Part shown: in pieces, positions 25,839-34,595 of the stretch
Layout of the letters: each line of letters opens with the position of its first letter
Numbering within the stretch: position 1 is the stretch's first letter
From: Streptomyces canus
GTDB taxonomy: Bacteria > Actinomycetota > Actinomycetes > Streptomycetales > Streptomycetaceae
Reading direction: 5' to 3'
Length of the DNA: 64,000 bases
NCBI RefSeq assembly: GCF_030815415.1
Contig: NZ_JAUSWW010000001.1
Coordinates: 2,232,001-2,296,000 of the forward strand
Made by a program: the position numbers and the translations under genes
The notes under the pieces: generated by a model
Database searches by the model: none
Told to the model about the DNA's origin: nothing
What the model saw: only the letters and a program-made list of their open reading frames with translations

Positions 25839-26381
25839 ATGCGTATCGCATTCCTGACCGCGCCCGAGGGCGTCGAGCAGATCGAGCTCACCGAGCCGTG
25901 GAAGGCCGCCGTGGACGCGGGCCACGAGCCCGTCCTGGTGTCCACGAAGCCCGGGACCATCCAGGCCTTCCACCACCTCGACAAGGCGGACACGTTCCCC
26001 GTCCAGGAGGTGGTGGGCGAGACGACGGCGGACTCCTTCGGCGGGCTCGTGCTGCCGGGCGGCGTGGCCAACCCGGACAACCTGCGGACGGACGAGAAGG
26101 CGGTCCGGTTCGTCAGGGACTTCTTCGAGCAGGGCCGGCCGGTCGCCGCGATCTGCCACGCCCCGTGGACCCTCGTGGAGGCGGACGTGGTCCGCGGCCG
26201 GGTGCTGACCTCCTGGCCGAGTCTGGCGACCGACATCCGCAACGCGGGCGGCACGTGGGTCGACGAGCAGGTGAGGATCTGCGACCACGGCGCCGGCAAG
26301 CTGGTGACCAGCCGCAAGCCGGACGACCTGAAGGCGTTCGACGAGGCGTTCCTGGACGTGTTCGCGCGGGAGGCCGCCTGA
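25839..26381 (+). CDS. DJ-1/PfpI-family protein (type 1 glutamine amidotransferase fold)
   Basis: A 180-residue stress protein. The nucleophile elbow is VAAICHAPW with Cys106, and the acidic partner lies near residue 20. PfpI-type proteins of this length act as proteases, glyoxalases or deglycases in different organisms; the exact activity is unknown. It overlaps the catalase start by one base (TGATG), and catalase itself carries a C-terminal domain of the same fold, so the operon encodes two versions of it. Confidence 0.9.
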   Translation: MRIAFLTAPEGVEQIELTEPWKAAVDAGHEPVLVSTKPGTIQAFHHLDKADTFPVQEVVGETTADSFGGLVLPGGVANPDNLRTDEKAVRFVRDFFEQGRPVAAICHAPWTLVEADVVRGRVLTSWPSLATDIRNAGGTWVDEQVRICDHGAGKLVTSRKPDDLKAFDEAFLDVFAREAA

Positions 26382-28486
26382 TGGACACCCCGCGCGACCG
26401 CAAGCAGGAGCAGCTCGAGGCCCACCGGGCGCAGGACCCGGCGGGCGGCCCGCTCACCACCGACCAGGGCGTGGAGGTCGACCACACCGACGACTCCCTC
26501 GCCGCCGGTGAGCGCGGTCCGACGTTGATGGAGGACTTCCACTTCCGGGAGAAGCTGACCCGCTTCGACCACGAACGCATCCCGGAGCGGGTGGTGCACG
26601 CACGCGGCGCGGGCGCGTACGGCTACTTCGAACCGTACGAGTCCTGCGCGGAGTTCACCCGTGCGGCCTTCCTCCAGGACCCGGCTGTGCGGACACCGGT
26701 GTTCGTGCGGTTCTCGACCGTGCAGGGGCCGAAGGGCTCGGCGGACACCGTGCGGGACGTGCGCGGTTTCGCCACCAAGTTCTATACGTCGGAGGGCAAT
26801 TACGACCTGGTGGGGAACAACTTCCCGGTCTTCTTCATCCAGGACGGCATCAAGTTCCCCGACTTCGTGCACGCGGTGAAGCCCGAGCCGCACAACGACA
26901 TCCCCACCGGCGCCTCCGCCCACGACACCCTGTGGGACTTCGTGTCGCTGCAGCCCGAGACGCTGCACGCGATCATGTGGCTGATGTCGGACCGGGCGAT
27001 CCCGCGCAGCTACCGCATGATGCAGGGCTTCGGTGTGCACACTTTCCGGTTCGTGAACGCCGAGGGACGCGGCACGTTCGTCAAGTTCCACTGGAAGCCC
27101 AGGCTGGGCGTGCACTCGCTGGTGTGGGACGAGGCGCAGGAGTGCCAGGGCCGCAACCCGGACTTCAACCGGGGTGACCTGTGGGACGCGATCGAGGCCG
27201 GTGAGTACCCGGAGTGGGAGCTGGGTGTCCAGCTGGTACCGGAGGAGGACGAGTTCGCCTTCGACTTCGACCTGCTCGACGCCACGAAGCTCATCCCGGA
27301 GGAGCAGGTGCCGGTGCGGCCGATCGGCCGGATGGTCCTGAACCGCAACCCGGAGAACTTCTTCGCCGAGACCGAGCAGGTCGCCTTCCACACGGCCAAC
27401 GTGGTCCCGGGCATCGACTTCACCAACGACCCGCTGCTCCAGGCCCGCAACTTCTCCTATCTGGACACCCAGTTGATCCGCCTGGGCGGCCCCAACTTCG
27501 CCCAGCTGCCGGTGAACCGGCCGGTGGCGCCCGTGCGGACCAACCAGCGTGACGGGTACGGCCAGAGCACGATCCACAGGGGCACGAACTACTTTCCGAA
27601 CTCGCTCGGCGGCGGCTGCCCGGCCCACGCCGGTGCCGACGCCGGCGCGTACTCGCATTACGCGGAGCGCGTCGACGGCGCCAAGATCCGCCGCCGCAGC
27701 CCGAGTTTCCAGGACCACTACAGCCAGCCCGCGCTGTTCTGGAAGAGCATGAGCGAGTGGGAGCGACAGCACATCGTCGCGGCCTTCCGGTTCGAGCTGG
27801 GCAAGGTCGACGCGATGGCGGTCCGTGCCCGTACGGTCGAGCAACTGGCCCAGGTGGACGGTGAGCTGGCGGTCCAGGTGGCCCGTGGCATCGGGGTGCC
27901 GGATCCGGCCGTGCCCGGCGAGACGCCGAACAAGCTGCTCTCCCCCGCGCTGAGTCTTGAGTCCCTGCGCGGCGACGGCTCGATCCGCACCCGGCAGATC
28001 GCGGTGCTGGTCACCGACGGCGTGGACGCCGAGCAGGTGGTCTCGGTACGGGATGCGCTGGCCGCCGAGGGGGCGATCGTGGAGGCGCTGGCGGCGACGG
28101 ACGGCACGGTCGCCGGTGCCGACGGTGAACGGTATACGGTCGACCGCGCACTGCCGACCGTCGCCTCCGTGCTGTACGACGCGGTCCTGCTGCCCGGCGG
28201 CCCCACGGGCACCCCGCCGCTCACCGCCGACCAGGACGCGATGCGCTTCGTCCGGGACGCGTACCGGCACGGCAAGCCGGTGGGCGCGCTCGGCTCCGGC
28301 GTGGGCGTGCTGTCGGCCCTGGAACCGGAGGGTCTCCAGGTGTCCACGGAGTTCCACCGCGTGGTCCGCGACCAGGGCGTCGTGACGGACACCTCGCCCG
28401 GAGCGGCGAGCGAGGAGTTCGTGCGCGCCTTCGTGGAGGCGGTCGGGGCGCACCGGCACTGGGACCGGCCGCCGGCCCGCCGCTAG
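26381..28486 (+). CDS. katE: Large-subunit (clade 2) monofunctional catalase
   Basis: A 701-residue catalase that disproportionates hydrogen peroxide. The distal histidine is His73 ([12 protein letters not shown]), the distal asparagine is in VGNNFPVFF (about 146), and the heme-ligand tyrosine is Tyr360 ([12 protein letters not shown]). Residues about 540-690 form the flavodoxin/DJ-1-like domain of large catalases, where [13 protein letters not shown] lacks the nucleophilic cysteine. The ATG at 26381 overlaps the previous stop. It ends the CBS-membrane-DJ-1-catalase operon and is followed by a hairpin. Confidence 0.96.
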   Translation: MDTPRDRKQEQLEAHRAQDPAGGPLTTDQGVEVDHTDDSLAAGERGPTLMEDFHFREKLTRFDHERIPERVVHARGAGAYGYFEPYESCAEFTRAAFLQDPAVRTPVFVRFSTVQGPKGSADTVRDVRGFATKFYTSEGNYDLVGNNFPVFFIQDGIKFPDFVHAVKPEPHNDIPTGASAHDTLWDFVSLQPETLHAIMWLMSDRAIPRSYRMMQGFGVHTFRFVNAEGRGTFVKFHWKPRLGVHSLVWDEAQECQGRNPDFNRGDLWDAIEAGEYPEWELGVQLVPEEDEFAFDFDLLDATKLIPEEQVPVRPIGRMVLNRNPENFFAETEQVAFHTANVVPGIDFTNDPLLQARNFSYLDTQLIRLGGPNFAQLPVNRPVAPVRTNQRDGYGQSTIHRGTNYFPNSLGGGCPAHAGADAGAYSHYAERVDGAKIRRRSPSFQDHYSQPALFWKSMSEWERQHIVAAFRFELGKVDAMAVRARTVEQLAQVDGELAVQVARGIGVPDPAVPGETPNKLLSPALSLESLRGDGSIRTRQIAVLVTDGVDAEQVVSVRDALAAEGAIVEALAATDGTVAGADGERYTVDRALPTVASVLYDAVLLPGGPTGTPPLTADQDAMRFVRDAYRHGKPVGALGSGVGVLSALEPEGLQVSTEFHRVVRDQGVVTDTSPGAASEEFVRAFVEAVGAHRHWDRPPARR

Positions 28487-28519
28487 CGGGCGCGGTCAGA
28501 GGGCCAGAGGGTCAGAGGG

Positions 28520-28768
28520 TCAGAGGCGGGGAGTCGCCGACTCCCCGCTTCCGCGTTGCCTGGCACCCTCGCGGGTGCGGCCGGCGGCGACCGGGCGCCG
28601 GGGGTTGCGGCGCAGGTACTCGCCCTCCAGCTCGGCCATCCGGCCGTTGTGGGCGCGCAGCGCGTCGTTCGAGGCGTGGAGCAGCGTGTCGTGGCGCGTG
28701 CGGTGGATGGTCTCCAGCTCTTTCATGAGCTGCTGGTCGTCCAGCCTGCTGGGGTCGACTCCGGTCAT
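28520..28768 (-). CDS. Small conserved protein, DUF6158-like (82 aa)
   Basis: A helical, charged protein: LDDQQLMKELETIHRTRHDT, then ALRAHNGRMAELEGEYLRR and an arginine-rich tail. I associate this pattern with the streptomycete DUF6158 family; function unknown. The start at 28768 (MTGVDPSRL) is preferred over the ATG ten codons upstream because a SigB-type promoter ends so close to that upstream ATG that it would leave almost no leader. The 3' end contains the catalase terminator hairpin. Confidence 0.7.
   Translation of the reverse strand: MTGVDPSRLDDQQLMKELETIHRTRHDTLLHASNDALRAHNGRMAELEGEYLRRNPRRPVAAGRTREGARQRGSGESATPRL
28526..28548. terminator. Bidirectional hairpin after catalase
   Basis: GCGGGGAGTCG and CGACTCCCCGC are perfectly complementary around a single central base. 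It lies 40 bp after the catalase stop and inside the last codons of the convergent small gene. Confidence 0.6.
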
Positions 28769-28807
28769 GGCGGTTTCCCACTCGTCGTGTGCGTTCATGG
28801 GCTTCGA

Positions 28808-28831
28808 GTACCCGCTCGGTGAGCAGTACCC
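28808..28831 (-). promoter_or_regulatory. SigB-type promoter (GGGT-N14-GGGTAC)
   Basis: On the minus strand GGGT (28831-28828) and GGGTAC (28813-28808) are spaced by 14 bases. This predicts transcription from about 28801 and a leader of about 33 bases to the ATG at 28768. A second GGGTAC overlaps the upstream box but has no partner at proper spacing. Confidence 0.6.
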
Positions 28832-28918
28832 CCGAGCGGCATCGGGACAGAACCGTGGATCTCGCCTTTCCGCACCCACTCTACGAACATCCGGGCCCCC
28901 GGGCCCGCGTATCGGGAA

Positions 28919-30538
28919 CTACCGCGCCCGTTCCACCCGCCGCTCGTCCCACACCGGCTCCTGCGTCTCGCGGACGCGGCCGTCGCTGCCGAAGACCAGG
29001 TAGCGGTCGAAGGAGCGGGCGAACCAGCGGTCGTGGGTGACGGCGAGGACCGTGCCGTCGAAGGCCTCCAGGCCCTCCTGGAGGGCCTCGGCGGACTCCA
29101 GGTCCAGGTTGTCCGTGGGCTCGTCCAGGAGGAGGGCAGTGACGCCCTCCAGCTCCAGCAGGAGGATCTGGAAGCGGGCCTGCTGGCCCCCGGAGAGGCG
29201 GTCGAAGGTCTGCTCGGCCTGCTGGGTGAGCTCGTAGCGGCGCAGCCTCGACATCGCCGCGCCCCGGTCCTGGGAGTGTTCTGTCCACAGGATGTCCAGG
29301 AGCGTGCGGCCCAGCAGCTCGGGGTGCGCGTGCGTCTGGGCGAAGTGCCCGGGCACGACGCGCGCGCCCAGCTTCCACTCCCCCGAGTGCGCCACGGTGT
29401 CCCCGGCCAGCAGCCGCAGGAAGTGCGACTTGCCGGAGCCGTTGGAGCCGAGCACGGCGACCCGCTCGCCGTAGAAGACCTCCAGGTCGAAGGGGTTCAT
29501 CAGGCCGGTCAGCTCGAGCCCCTTGCAGGTGACGGCCCGCACTCCGGTACGGCCGCCCTTGAGCCGCATCGTGATGTCCTGCTCGCGCGGCGGCTCGGGC
29601 GGCGGGCCGGCCTCCTCGAACTTGCGCAGCCGGGTCTGGGCGGCCTGGTAGCGGGAGGCCAGCTCATGGCTGATGGAGGCCGCCTGCCGCAGGTTCAGGA
29701 CGAGCTTCTTCAGCTGGGCGTGCTTCTCGTCCCAGCGCCTGCGCAACTCCTCGAAGCGGGCGAAGCGTTCACGCCGGGCGTCGTGGTACGTGGCGAAGCC
29801 GCCCCCGTGCACCCAGGCGTCGGCGCCCGTCGGCGAGGGCTCCACCGACACGATCTTCTCGGCGGAACGGGCGAGGAGTTCACGGTCGTGGGAGACGAAG
29901 AGGACCGTCTTGCGGGTCTCCTTCAGCCGCTCCTCCAGCCAGCGCTTGCCGGGCACGTCGAGGTAGTTGTCGGGCTCGTCGAGCAGCAGCACCTCGTCGT
30001 TGCCGCGCAGCAGCGTCTCCAGCACGAGCCGCTTCTGCTCGCCGCCGGAGAGGGTGCGCACCTCGCGGAACTGGGCCTTGTCGTAGGGGACGCCCAGCGC
30101 GGCCATGGTGCACATGTCCCACAGCGTCTCGGCCTCGTACCCGTGCGCCTCGGCCCAGTCGGAGAGGGCCTGCGCGTACTGCATCTGCGCGGCCTCGTCG
30201 TCCACGGTCATGATGAGGTGCTCGGCCTTGTCGACGGCCCGCGCGGCCTCGCGGATGCGGGGCTGCGCCACCGACACCAGCAGGTCCCGTACGGTCGTCT
30301 CATCGCGTACGGAGCCCACGAACTGGCGCATCACGCCGAGGCCGCCGGTGACGGTGACGGTCCCGCCGTGCGGTTTCAGCTCTCCGGAGATCAGCCGCAG
30401 CAGGGTCGTCTTGCCGGCGCCGTTGGGTCCGACGAGGGCCACGACGGACCCTTCGCCCACCCGGAAGGACACATCGCCGAGCAGCGGCCTCCCGTCGGGG
30501 AGGTAGTACTCGAGGTGTGCGGCTTCCAGATGTCCCAT
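28919..30538 (-). CDS. ABC-F family ATPase with two nucleotide-binding domains
   Basis: A 539-residue soluble protein. The first domain has Walker A LVGPNGAGKTTLL, signature LSGGEQKRL and Walker B LLLDEPDNYLD. The second has LGSNGSGKSHFL, LSGGQQARF and LLLDEPTDNLD. The linker contains many charged residues, as in ABC-F proteins that act on ribosomes, including antibiotic-resistance members. There are no membrane segments. The upstream 185 bases contain repeated TACGGTCGG strings but no clear leader peptide. The housekeeping versus resistance role cannot be separated by eye. Confidence 0.92.
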   Translation of the reverse strand: MGHLEAAHLEYYLPDGRPLLGDVSFRVGEGSVVALVGPNGAGKTTLLRLISGELKPHGGTVTVTGGLGVMRQFVGSVRDETTVRDLLVSVAQPRIREAARAVDKAEHLIMTVDDEAAQMQYAQALSDWAEAHGYEAETLWDMCTMAALGVPYDKAQFREVRTLSGGEQKRLVLETLLRGNDEVLLLDEPDNYLDVPGKRWLEERLKETRKTVLFVSHDRELLARSAEKIVSVEPSPTGADAWVHGGGFATYHDARRERFARFEELRRRWDEKHAQLKKLVLNLRQAASISHELASRYQAAQTRLRKFEEAGPPPEPPREQDITMRLKGGRTGVRAVTCKGLELTGLMNPFDLEVFYGERVAVLGSNGSGKSHFLRLLAGDTVAHSGEWKLGARVVPGHFAQTHAHPELLGRTLLDILWTEHSQDRGAAMSRLRRYELTQQAEQTFDRLSGGQQARFQILLLELEGVTALLLDEPTDNLDLESAEALQEGLEAFDGTVLAVTHDRWFARSFDRYLVFGSDGRVRETQEPVWDERRVERAR

Positions 30539-30723
30539 GGGGCCGCATTCTGCGGCCCGGGGGCCGGGACGGGCAAACGCATATCCGACGCCGCGGCAGC
30601 TCGGCCGCACCCGGCGAGCCGTACACGGCCGACCGTATGCGGTCGACAGCCGACCGTACGCACCGGGCCCGGTACGTGCCGCCCGCTCCCGGCCCGGCAT
30701 CGTCGCGGCACGCCACGTCGCGG

Positions 30724-31389
30724 CTATTCGACCTCGTCCAGCGGCCGACCGGCCGGTCCGCTCTGCGCCCCGCGCCCCGCGGAGTCCACGACCGCGCCCT
30801 CCCACGACAGGACCTTCCAGCCGTCGGCCGGGGAGCCCTCCAGGACCACCACGCCGGTGTTGTCGAGCGGGCGGGCGGCGGCGAAGCCGATGTCGATGTT
30901 GTCGGCGCGGGCCGAGGTCCACAGCCGGATCACCGCGCCATGGCTGACCAGGGCGGCCGTGCCGACCCCGAGGGCGGCGGCCTCGGCGACCACCGCGTCG
31001 TAGCGCGCGAGCACCTCGGCGCCGCTCTCGCCGCCCGGCATCCGCAGCTCCGTGTCGCCGGCCGGCCAGGCGAAGATCGTCTCCATGTAGGTCCGGCCCG
31101 CCTCCGAGTGCCCGTCCAGCATCTCCAGGTCCCCGGCGGACACCTCGCGGATGCCGTCGCGGACGACGATGTCGAGGCCGCGCGCGGCCGCCAGCGGGGC
31201 GGCGGTGAGCTGGGTGCGTATCAGCGTGGAGGCGTAGAGGGCCTCGATGTCCTCGTCGGCGAGGGCCTCGGGCAGGGCGGCGGCCTGGCGTTCACCGAGG
31301 GCGGTCAGGCCGGGTCCCGGGACGGCGGTGTCCAGCAGGAAGTCGACGTTGGACGGGGTCTGACCATGGCGGACGAGGAGCAGTCGCAT
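30724..31389 (-). CDS. Histidine phosphatase (phosphoglycerate-mutase superfamily)
   Basis: A 221-residue enzyme with the RHG motif LLVRHGQTPSN at the N-terminus, the second acid/arginine region ALYASTLIRTQLTA, and the second catalytic histidine in ALVSHGAVIRLW. Its substrate is probably a small phosphate ester. The ATG at 31389 follows GGAGG. The 3' end has a non-conserved proline- and glycine-rich tail. Confidence 0.9.
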   Translation of the reverse strand: MRLLLVRHGQTPSNVDFLLDTAVPGPGLTALGERQAAALPEALADEDIEALYASTLIRTQLTAAPLAAARGLDIVVRDGIREVSAGDLEMLDGHSEAGRTYMETIFAWPAGDTELRMPGGESGAEVLARYDAVVAEAAALGVGTAALVSHGAVIRLWTSARADNIDIGFAAARPLDNTGVVVLEGSPADGWKVLSWEGAVVDSAGRGAQSGPAGRPLDEVE

Positions 31390-31458
31390 GCAGAAAGCCT
31401 CCGGTGTCGGGTCCCGCCTCCGCACAAGAAACGGCCGCCTCAGGGTACCCGCCACCGC

Positions 31459-32952
31459 ATGACCCCTGACGTGGACCTCACCCTCCTGAAGCCCGGCCGG
31501 CACGCCGTCCGCGACACGCTGCTGGCGCTGGACTGCCGGCTGTTCGAGTTCGCCGCCGCGCGGAACTGGCCGCTCGCCGAACCCGTGCTGCCGCGGCTGA
31601 GCCGGAGCGCGAACCACGGTGTGCTGTGGTTCGCCGCGGCGTCCGCGATGACGGCGAGCCGCACCCCGCGGGCCCGCCGGGCCGCCGCCCGCGGACTCGC
31701 CTCGCTGTCACTGGCCTCGCTGACCATCAACACCCTCGGCAAGCGGTCGGTACGCCGTACCCGGCCCGTCCTGGACCCGGTGCCGCTGGTGCGGCGGCTG
31801 AAGCGGCAGCCCATCACCACCTCGTTCCCGTCCGGACACTCCGCGTCGGCCGCCGCGTTCGCCGCCGGGGTCGCGCTGGAGTCGCCGGCCTGGGGCGCGG
31901 CGGTGGCGCCGATCGCGTGGTCGGTGGCGCTGTCCCGGGTCTACACCGGTGTGCACTTCCCGAGCGACGTGCTGGCCGGTGCGGCGCTCGGGGTGGGGGC
32001 CGCGTACGCCGTGCGGGGCATGGTGCCGACACGCGCCCAGATCGTGCCGCCCGCCCGGCCCCGGGCCGAGGTCCCGGCGCTGCCCGACGGCGAGGGTCTG
32101 GTCGTGGTGGCCAACGACGCCGCGGGCAGCGCCGACCGGGTGCACGCCCTCCAGGACGCCCTGCCGGGGTGCGAGGTCGTGGAGTGCCGGCCCGAGGACG
32201 TCCCGGCCGAACTGGAGAAGGCGGCGGCCCGTGCCCGGGTGCTCGGCGTGTGCGGCGGCGACGGCACGGTGAACGCCGCCGCCGAGGTCGCCCTGCGCCA
32301 CGACCTGCCGCTCGCGGTCCTGCCGGGCGGCACGCTGAACCACTTCGCCTACGACCTGGGCCTGGAGAGCGCCGGTGATCTGGCCAAGGCCGTCCGGGGC
32401 GGCGAGGGCGTACGGGTGGACGCGGGCCGCTTCAGCTGCGGCGACGCCAAGGGGATCTTCCTCAACACGTGCAGTCTGGGCGTCTATCCGGAGCTGGTGC
32501 GCGAGCGGGACCGCTGGTCGCGCCGGATCGGCGGCTGGCCCGCCGGGGTGCTCGCGGCCCTGCGCGTCCTGCGCGCCGACCGGCATCCGCTGGAGGCCGA
32601 GTTCCGGGGCCGGGCACACCCGCTGTGGCTGCTGTTCGTCGGCAACGGCACCTACCAGCGGGTGGGGCTGACGCCGGGCCGCCGTCATGATCTCGCGGAC
32701 GGCCAGCTCGACGTACGCGTGGTGCACGGCGGGCGGCGGCCCGCGGTACGGCTGCTGGCGGCCGCCCTCGCCGGGCCGCTGACCCGCTCCCCCGTGCACG
32801 CCGCGGTCCAGGTGGGCCGGCTCCGTCTGGCGGGCGTGGCACCGGGCTCGCTTCTCGCCTACGACGGTGAAGTCACCCGGGTGGAAGGGGAGGTGACGCT
32901 GGAGAAGCTGCCCGAGGCGCTCACGGTCTACCGCCCACTGCCCGGCAACTGA
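31459..32952 (+). CDS. PAP2 phosphatase-diacylglycerol kinase-like fusion protein
   Basis: A 497-residue two-domain protein. Residues 1-195 are a membrane PAP2 lipid phosphatase: KRSVRRTRP, SFPSGHSASAAAF and SRVYTGVHFPSDVLAG give the three catalytic motifs. Residues about 210-490 are a DAGK catalytic-like domain with GVCGGDGTVNAAAEVA and LPGGTLNHFAYDLG. Together it could dephosphorylate and phosphorylate lipid intermediates. The start lacks a clear ribosome binding site; the ATG at 31459 is where family similarity begins. Confidence 0.88.
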   Translation: MTPDVDLTLLKPGRHAVRDTLLALDCRLFEFAAARNWPLAEPVLPRLSRSANHGVLWFAAASAMTASRTPRARRAAARGLASLSLASLTINTLGKRSVRRTRPVLDPVPLVRRLKRQPITTSFPSGHSASAAAFAAGVALESPAWGAAVAPIAWSVALSRVYTGVHFPSDVLAGAALGVGAAYAVRGMVPTRAQIVPPARPRAEVPALPDGEGLVVVANDAAGSADRVHALQDALPGCEVVECRPEDVPAELEKAAARARVLGVCGGDGTVNAAAEVALRHDLPLAVLPGGTLNHFAYDLGLESAGDLAKAVRGGEGVRVDAGRFSCGDAKGIFLNTCSLGVYPELVRERDRWSRRIGGWPAGVLAALRVLRADRHPLEAEFRGRAHPLWLLFVGNGTYQRVGLTPGRRHDLADGQLDVRVVHGGRRPAVRLLAAALAGPLTRSPVHAAVQVGRLRLAGVAPGSLLAYDGEVTRVEGEVTLEKLPEALTVYRPLPGN

Positions 32953-33052
32953 TCACCCGTCAGTCCACATGGCAAAACACGGGTCTCACCATTCGACATG
33001 CGGGCGTACCGTGTCGATCACCGACAGGACGTCGAAACAGGGGAGTTCAGCC

Positions 33053-33874
33053 ATGTCGAAACCGCAGGAGACCGCCGTCTACACGCACGGGCACCACGAG
33101 TCGGTGCTGCGCTCGCACACCTGGCGCACCGCCGCCAACTCCGCCGCCTACCTGCTCGGTTCGCTGAAGCCCCACATGAAGATCCTGGACATCGGCTGCG
33201 GCCCGGGCACGATCACCGCCGATCTGGCGGAACTGGTCCCCGACGGCCAGGTCACCGGTGTCGACCAGGCGCCCGGCGTCCTGGAGCAGGCCCGGGCCAC
33301 GGCCGCCGGGCGCGGCCTGGGGAACGTCGACTTCGCGGTCGCGGACGTACACGCCCTGGAGTACCCGGACGACACCTTCTGCGTGGTCCACGCCCACCAG
33401 GTGCTGCAGCACGTGGGCGATCCGGTACAGGCGCTGCGCGAGATGAAGCGGGTGACGAGGCCGGGCGGGTTCATCGCCGTGCGCGACTCGGACTACGCGG
33501 CGATGACCTGGTACCCGGCATCCCAGGGCATGGACGACTGGCTGGACCTGTACCGCCGCGTGGCCCGCGCCAACGGCGGCGAGCCCGACGCCGGGCGCCG
33601 GCTGAAGTCCTGGGCCCTGGAGGCGGGCCTGACCGACATCACGGCCACCTCCGGCACCTGGACCTACTCCACCGCCGAGGAGCGGGCCTGGTGGAGCGGA
33701 CTGTGGGCCGACCGCACCGTGGCCTCGGCGTACGCCGGACGGGCCACGCAGGGCGGGCACGCCACACCGGAGCAGTTGACGGCCGTGTCGGAGGCCTGGC
33801 GGGAGTGGGGAAAGCAGCACGACGGCTGGTTCGCCGTGCTGCACGGAGAAATTCTGTGCAGAAAGAGTGCCTGA
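33053..33874 (+). CDS. Class I SAM-dependent methyltransferase, UbiE-like (273 aa)
   Basis: The protein has motif I ILDIGCGPGTITADLA, the acidic site VTGVDQAP, and a UbiE/COQ5-type post-motif region FCVVHAHQVLQHVGDPVQAL then RVTRPGGFIAVRD. The ATG at 33053 follows GGGGAG; an upstream in-frame start would add a non-conserved 28-residue extension. The substrate is unknown. The gene stands alone between the PAP2-DAGK fusion and the small hydrophobic protein. Confidence 0.88.
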   Translation: MSKPQETAVYTHGHHESVLRSHTWRTAANSAAYLLGSLKPHMKILDIGCGPGTITADLAELVPDGQVTGVDQAPGVLEQARATAAGRGLGNVDFAVADVHALEYPDDTFCVVHAHQVLQHVGDPVQALREMKRVTRPGGFIAVRDSDYAAMTWYPASQGMDDWLDLYRRVARANGGEPDAGRRLKSWALEAGLTDITATSGTWTYSTAEERAWWSGLWADRTVASAYAGRATQGGHATPEQLTAVSEAWREWGKQHDGWFAVLHGEILCRKSA

Positions 33875-33916
33875 ATCTCCGTTTCCTGGAAACCCGGAAA
33901 GCAGGAGGTTCACATT

Positions 33917-34087
33917 ATGGTTCCCATCCTGCTCGTACTGCTCCTGGTGTTGATTCTTTTCGGCGCCGGATTCGCAGTGAAGATTCTCTGGTGGATTGCA
34001 ATCGCGGTGCTCGTGCTGTGGCTGCTGGGGTTCCTGATGCGCAGCACTACGGCGGGCGGAGGCAGGGGACGCTGGTACCGATGGTGA
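33917..34087 (+). CDS. Small hydrophobic membrane protein (56 aa)
   Basis: An ATG with a strong ribosome binding site (AGGAGG, eight bases away) opens 56 codons giving two adjacent hydrophobic segments, VPILLVLLLVLILFGAGFA and ILWWIAIAVLVLWLLGFL, then an RGRWYRW tail. Similar 'hydrophobic protein' genes are common in streptomycetes. The codons are less GC-rich than average (ATT, GCA, TTG appear). It converges with gvpK. Function is unknown. Confidence 0.8.
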   Translation: MVPILLVLLLVLILFGAGFAVKILWWIAIAVLVLWLLGFLMRSTTAGGGRGRWYRW

Positions 34088-34093
34088 ATCACC

Positions 34094-34106
34094 CCGGATA
34101 GTCCGG
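34094..34106. terminator. Weak hairpin between convergent genes
   Basis: CCGGA-TAG-TCCGG lies between the stop of the hydrophobic protein gene and the stop of gvpK. The stem is only five pairs, so termination is uncertain. Confidence 0.25.
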
Positions 34107-34112
34107 AGGAGT

Positions 34113-34409
34113 TCACTCCCGGGGAAGCAGCGGTCCGAGCGGCCCGAGGTCCAGATTCAGGTCCTCGGGCCGCAGTCCGTAGCGCTCGCGCAGCTCGGTC
34201 ATACGGTCGTCGAGCAGCATCAGGGTGAGCCCGATCCGCTCCTCCTGCTCCTCGGTGAGTCCGCCGTCGTCGAAGCGGCGCAGCGCCTGGCGTTCCATGA
34301 GCTGGCGCAGCAGCTCCACCACGGTCAGGACGAGTTTGACGAGGTCGCGCTCGACGGTGTCCGGCTCGAGGTCGAGGCGATTGCGATTGCGGTTTCGGGC
34401 CTGGGTCAC
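34113..34409 (-). CDS. gvpK: Gas vesicle protein GvpK
   Basis: A 98-residue helical protein: LDLEPDTVERDLVKLVLTVV, then ELLRQLMERQALRRFDDGGL and EEQEERIGLTLMLLDDRM, ending LRPEDLNLDLGPLGPLLPRE. This is a complete GvpK, a minor factor needed for gas vesicle assembly. The GTG at 34409 is the natural start because the restored gvpS frame ends there in GTGA. It is the last gene of the gas vesicle run. In the sequence as given, its frame is continuous with gvpS upstream. Confidence 0.9.
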   Translation of the reverse strand: MTQARNRNRNRLDLEPDTVERDLVKLVLTVVELLRQLMERQALRRFDDGGLTEEQEERIGLTLMLLDDRMTELRERYGLRPEDLNLDLGPLGPLLPRE

Positions 34410-34595
34410 GAGGATTCCCCCCACGGCGACGGGACGTTCGCGTTCACGGAGCTGATCAGGGCGTTGAGGTCGATGCGGACGAGGTCGACGTCGGCGATGG
34501 CGCAGGGTGATGTCGCCGGTGATGACGACCCCGCCGGCCAGCAGCCGGTCCAGCAGGTCCACGAGGGCGATCTCTCGGCGTTCGACGACGGTCAC
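34406..34595 (-). pseudogene. gvpS: gvpS (GvpA-family protein) with apparent 1-base insertion
   Basis: From GTG at 34595 the reading frame encodes a normal GvpA/J/S start: VERREIALVDLLDRLLAGGV, then VITGDITLR. Right after this it changes to an arginine/proline-rich sequence (HRRRRPRPHRP). Dropping one C at about 34499 restores IADVDLVRIDLNALISSV and a stop at 34406 overlapping the gvpK start. The 190-base span is 63 codons plus one. The insertion fuses gvpS in frame to gvpK. It may be a real mutation, an assembly error or, less likely, a programmed shift. Confidence 0.8.

Noticed and set aside
22065..28459. Long antisense open frames over the ThDP enzyme and catalase genes
   Set aside because: They mirror conserved enzymes on the plus strand, lack ribosome binding sites and show no recognisable domains.
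28494..28526. Short GGTCAGAG-type repeats after catalase as a CRISPR or attachment site
   Set aside because: Only three partial units of 8-9 bases without spacers; probably slippage beside the terminator hairpin.
31443..31448. GGGTAC before the PAP2-DAGK gene as a SigB-type promoter
   Set aside because: No GNNT partner at suitable spacing, and the distance to the ATG would leave almost no leader.
34113..34595. A single 160-residue GvpS-GvpK fusion protein as an intended product
   Set aside because: The junction encodes an Arg/Pro-rich stretch with no resemblance to the family, and one base removed restores both normal proteins with an overlapping stop and start.
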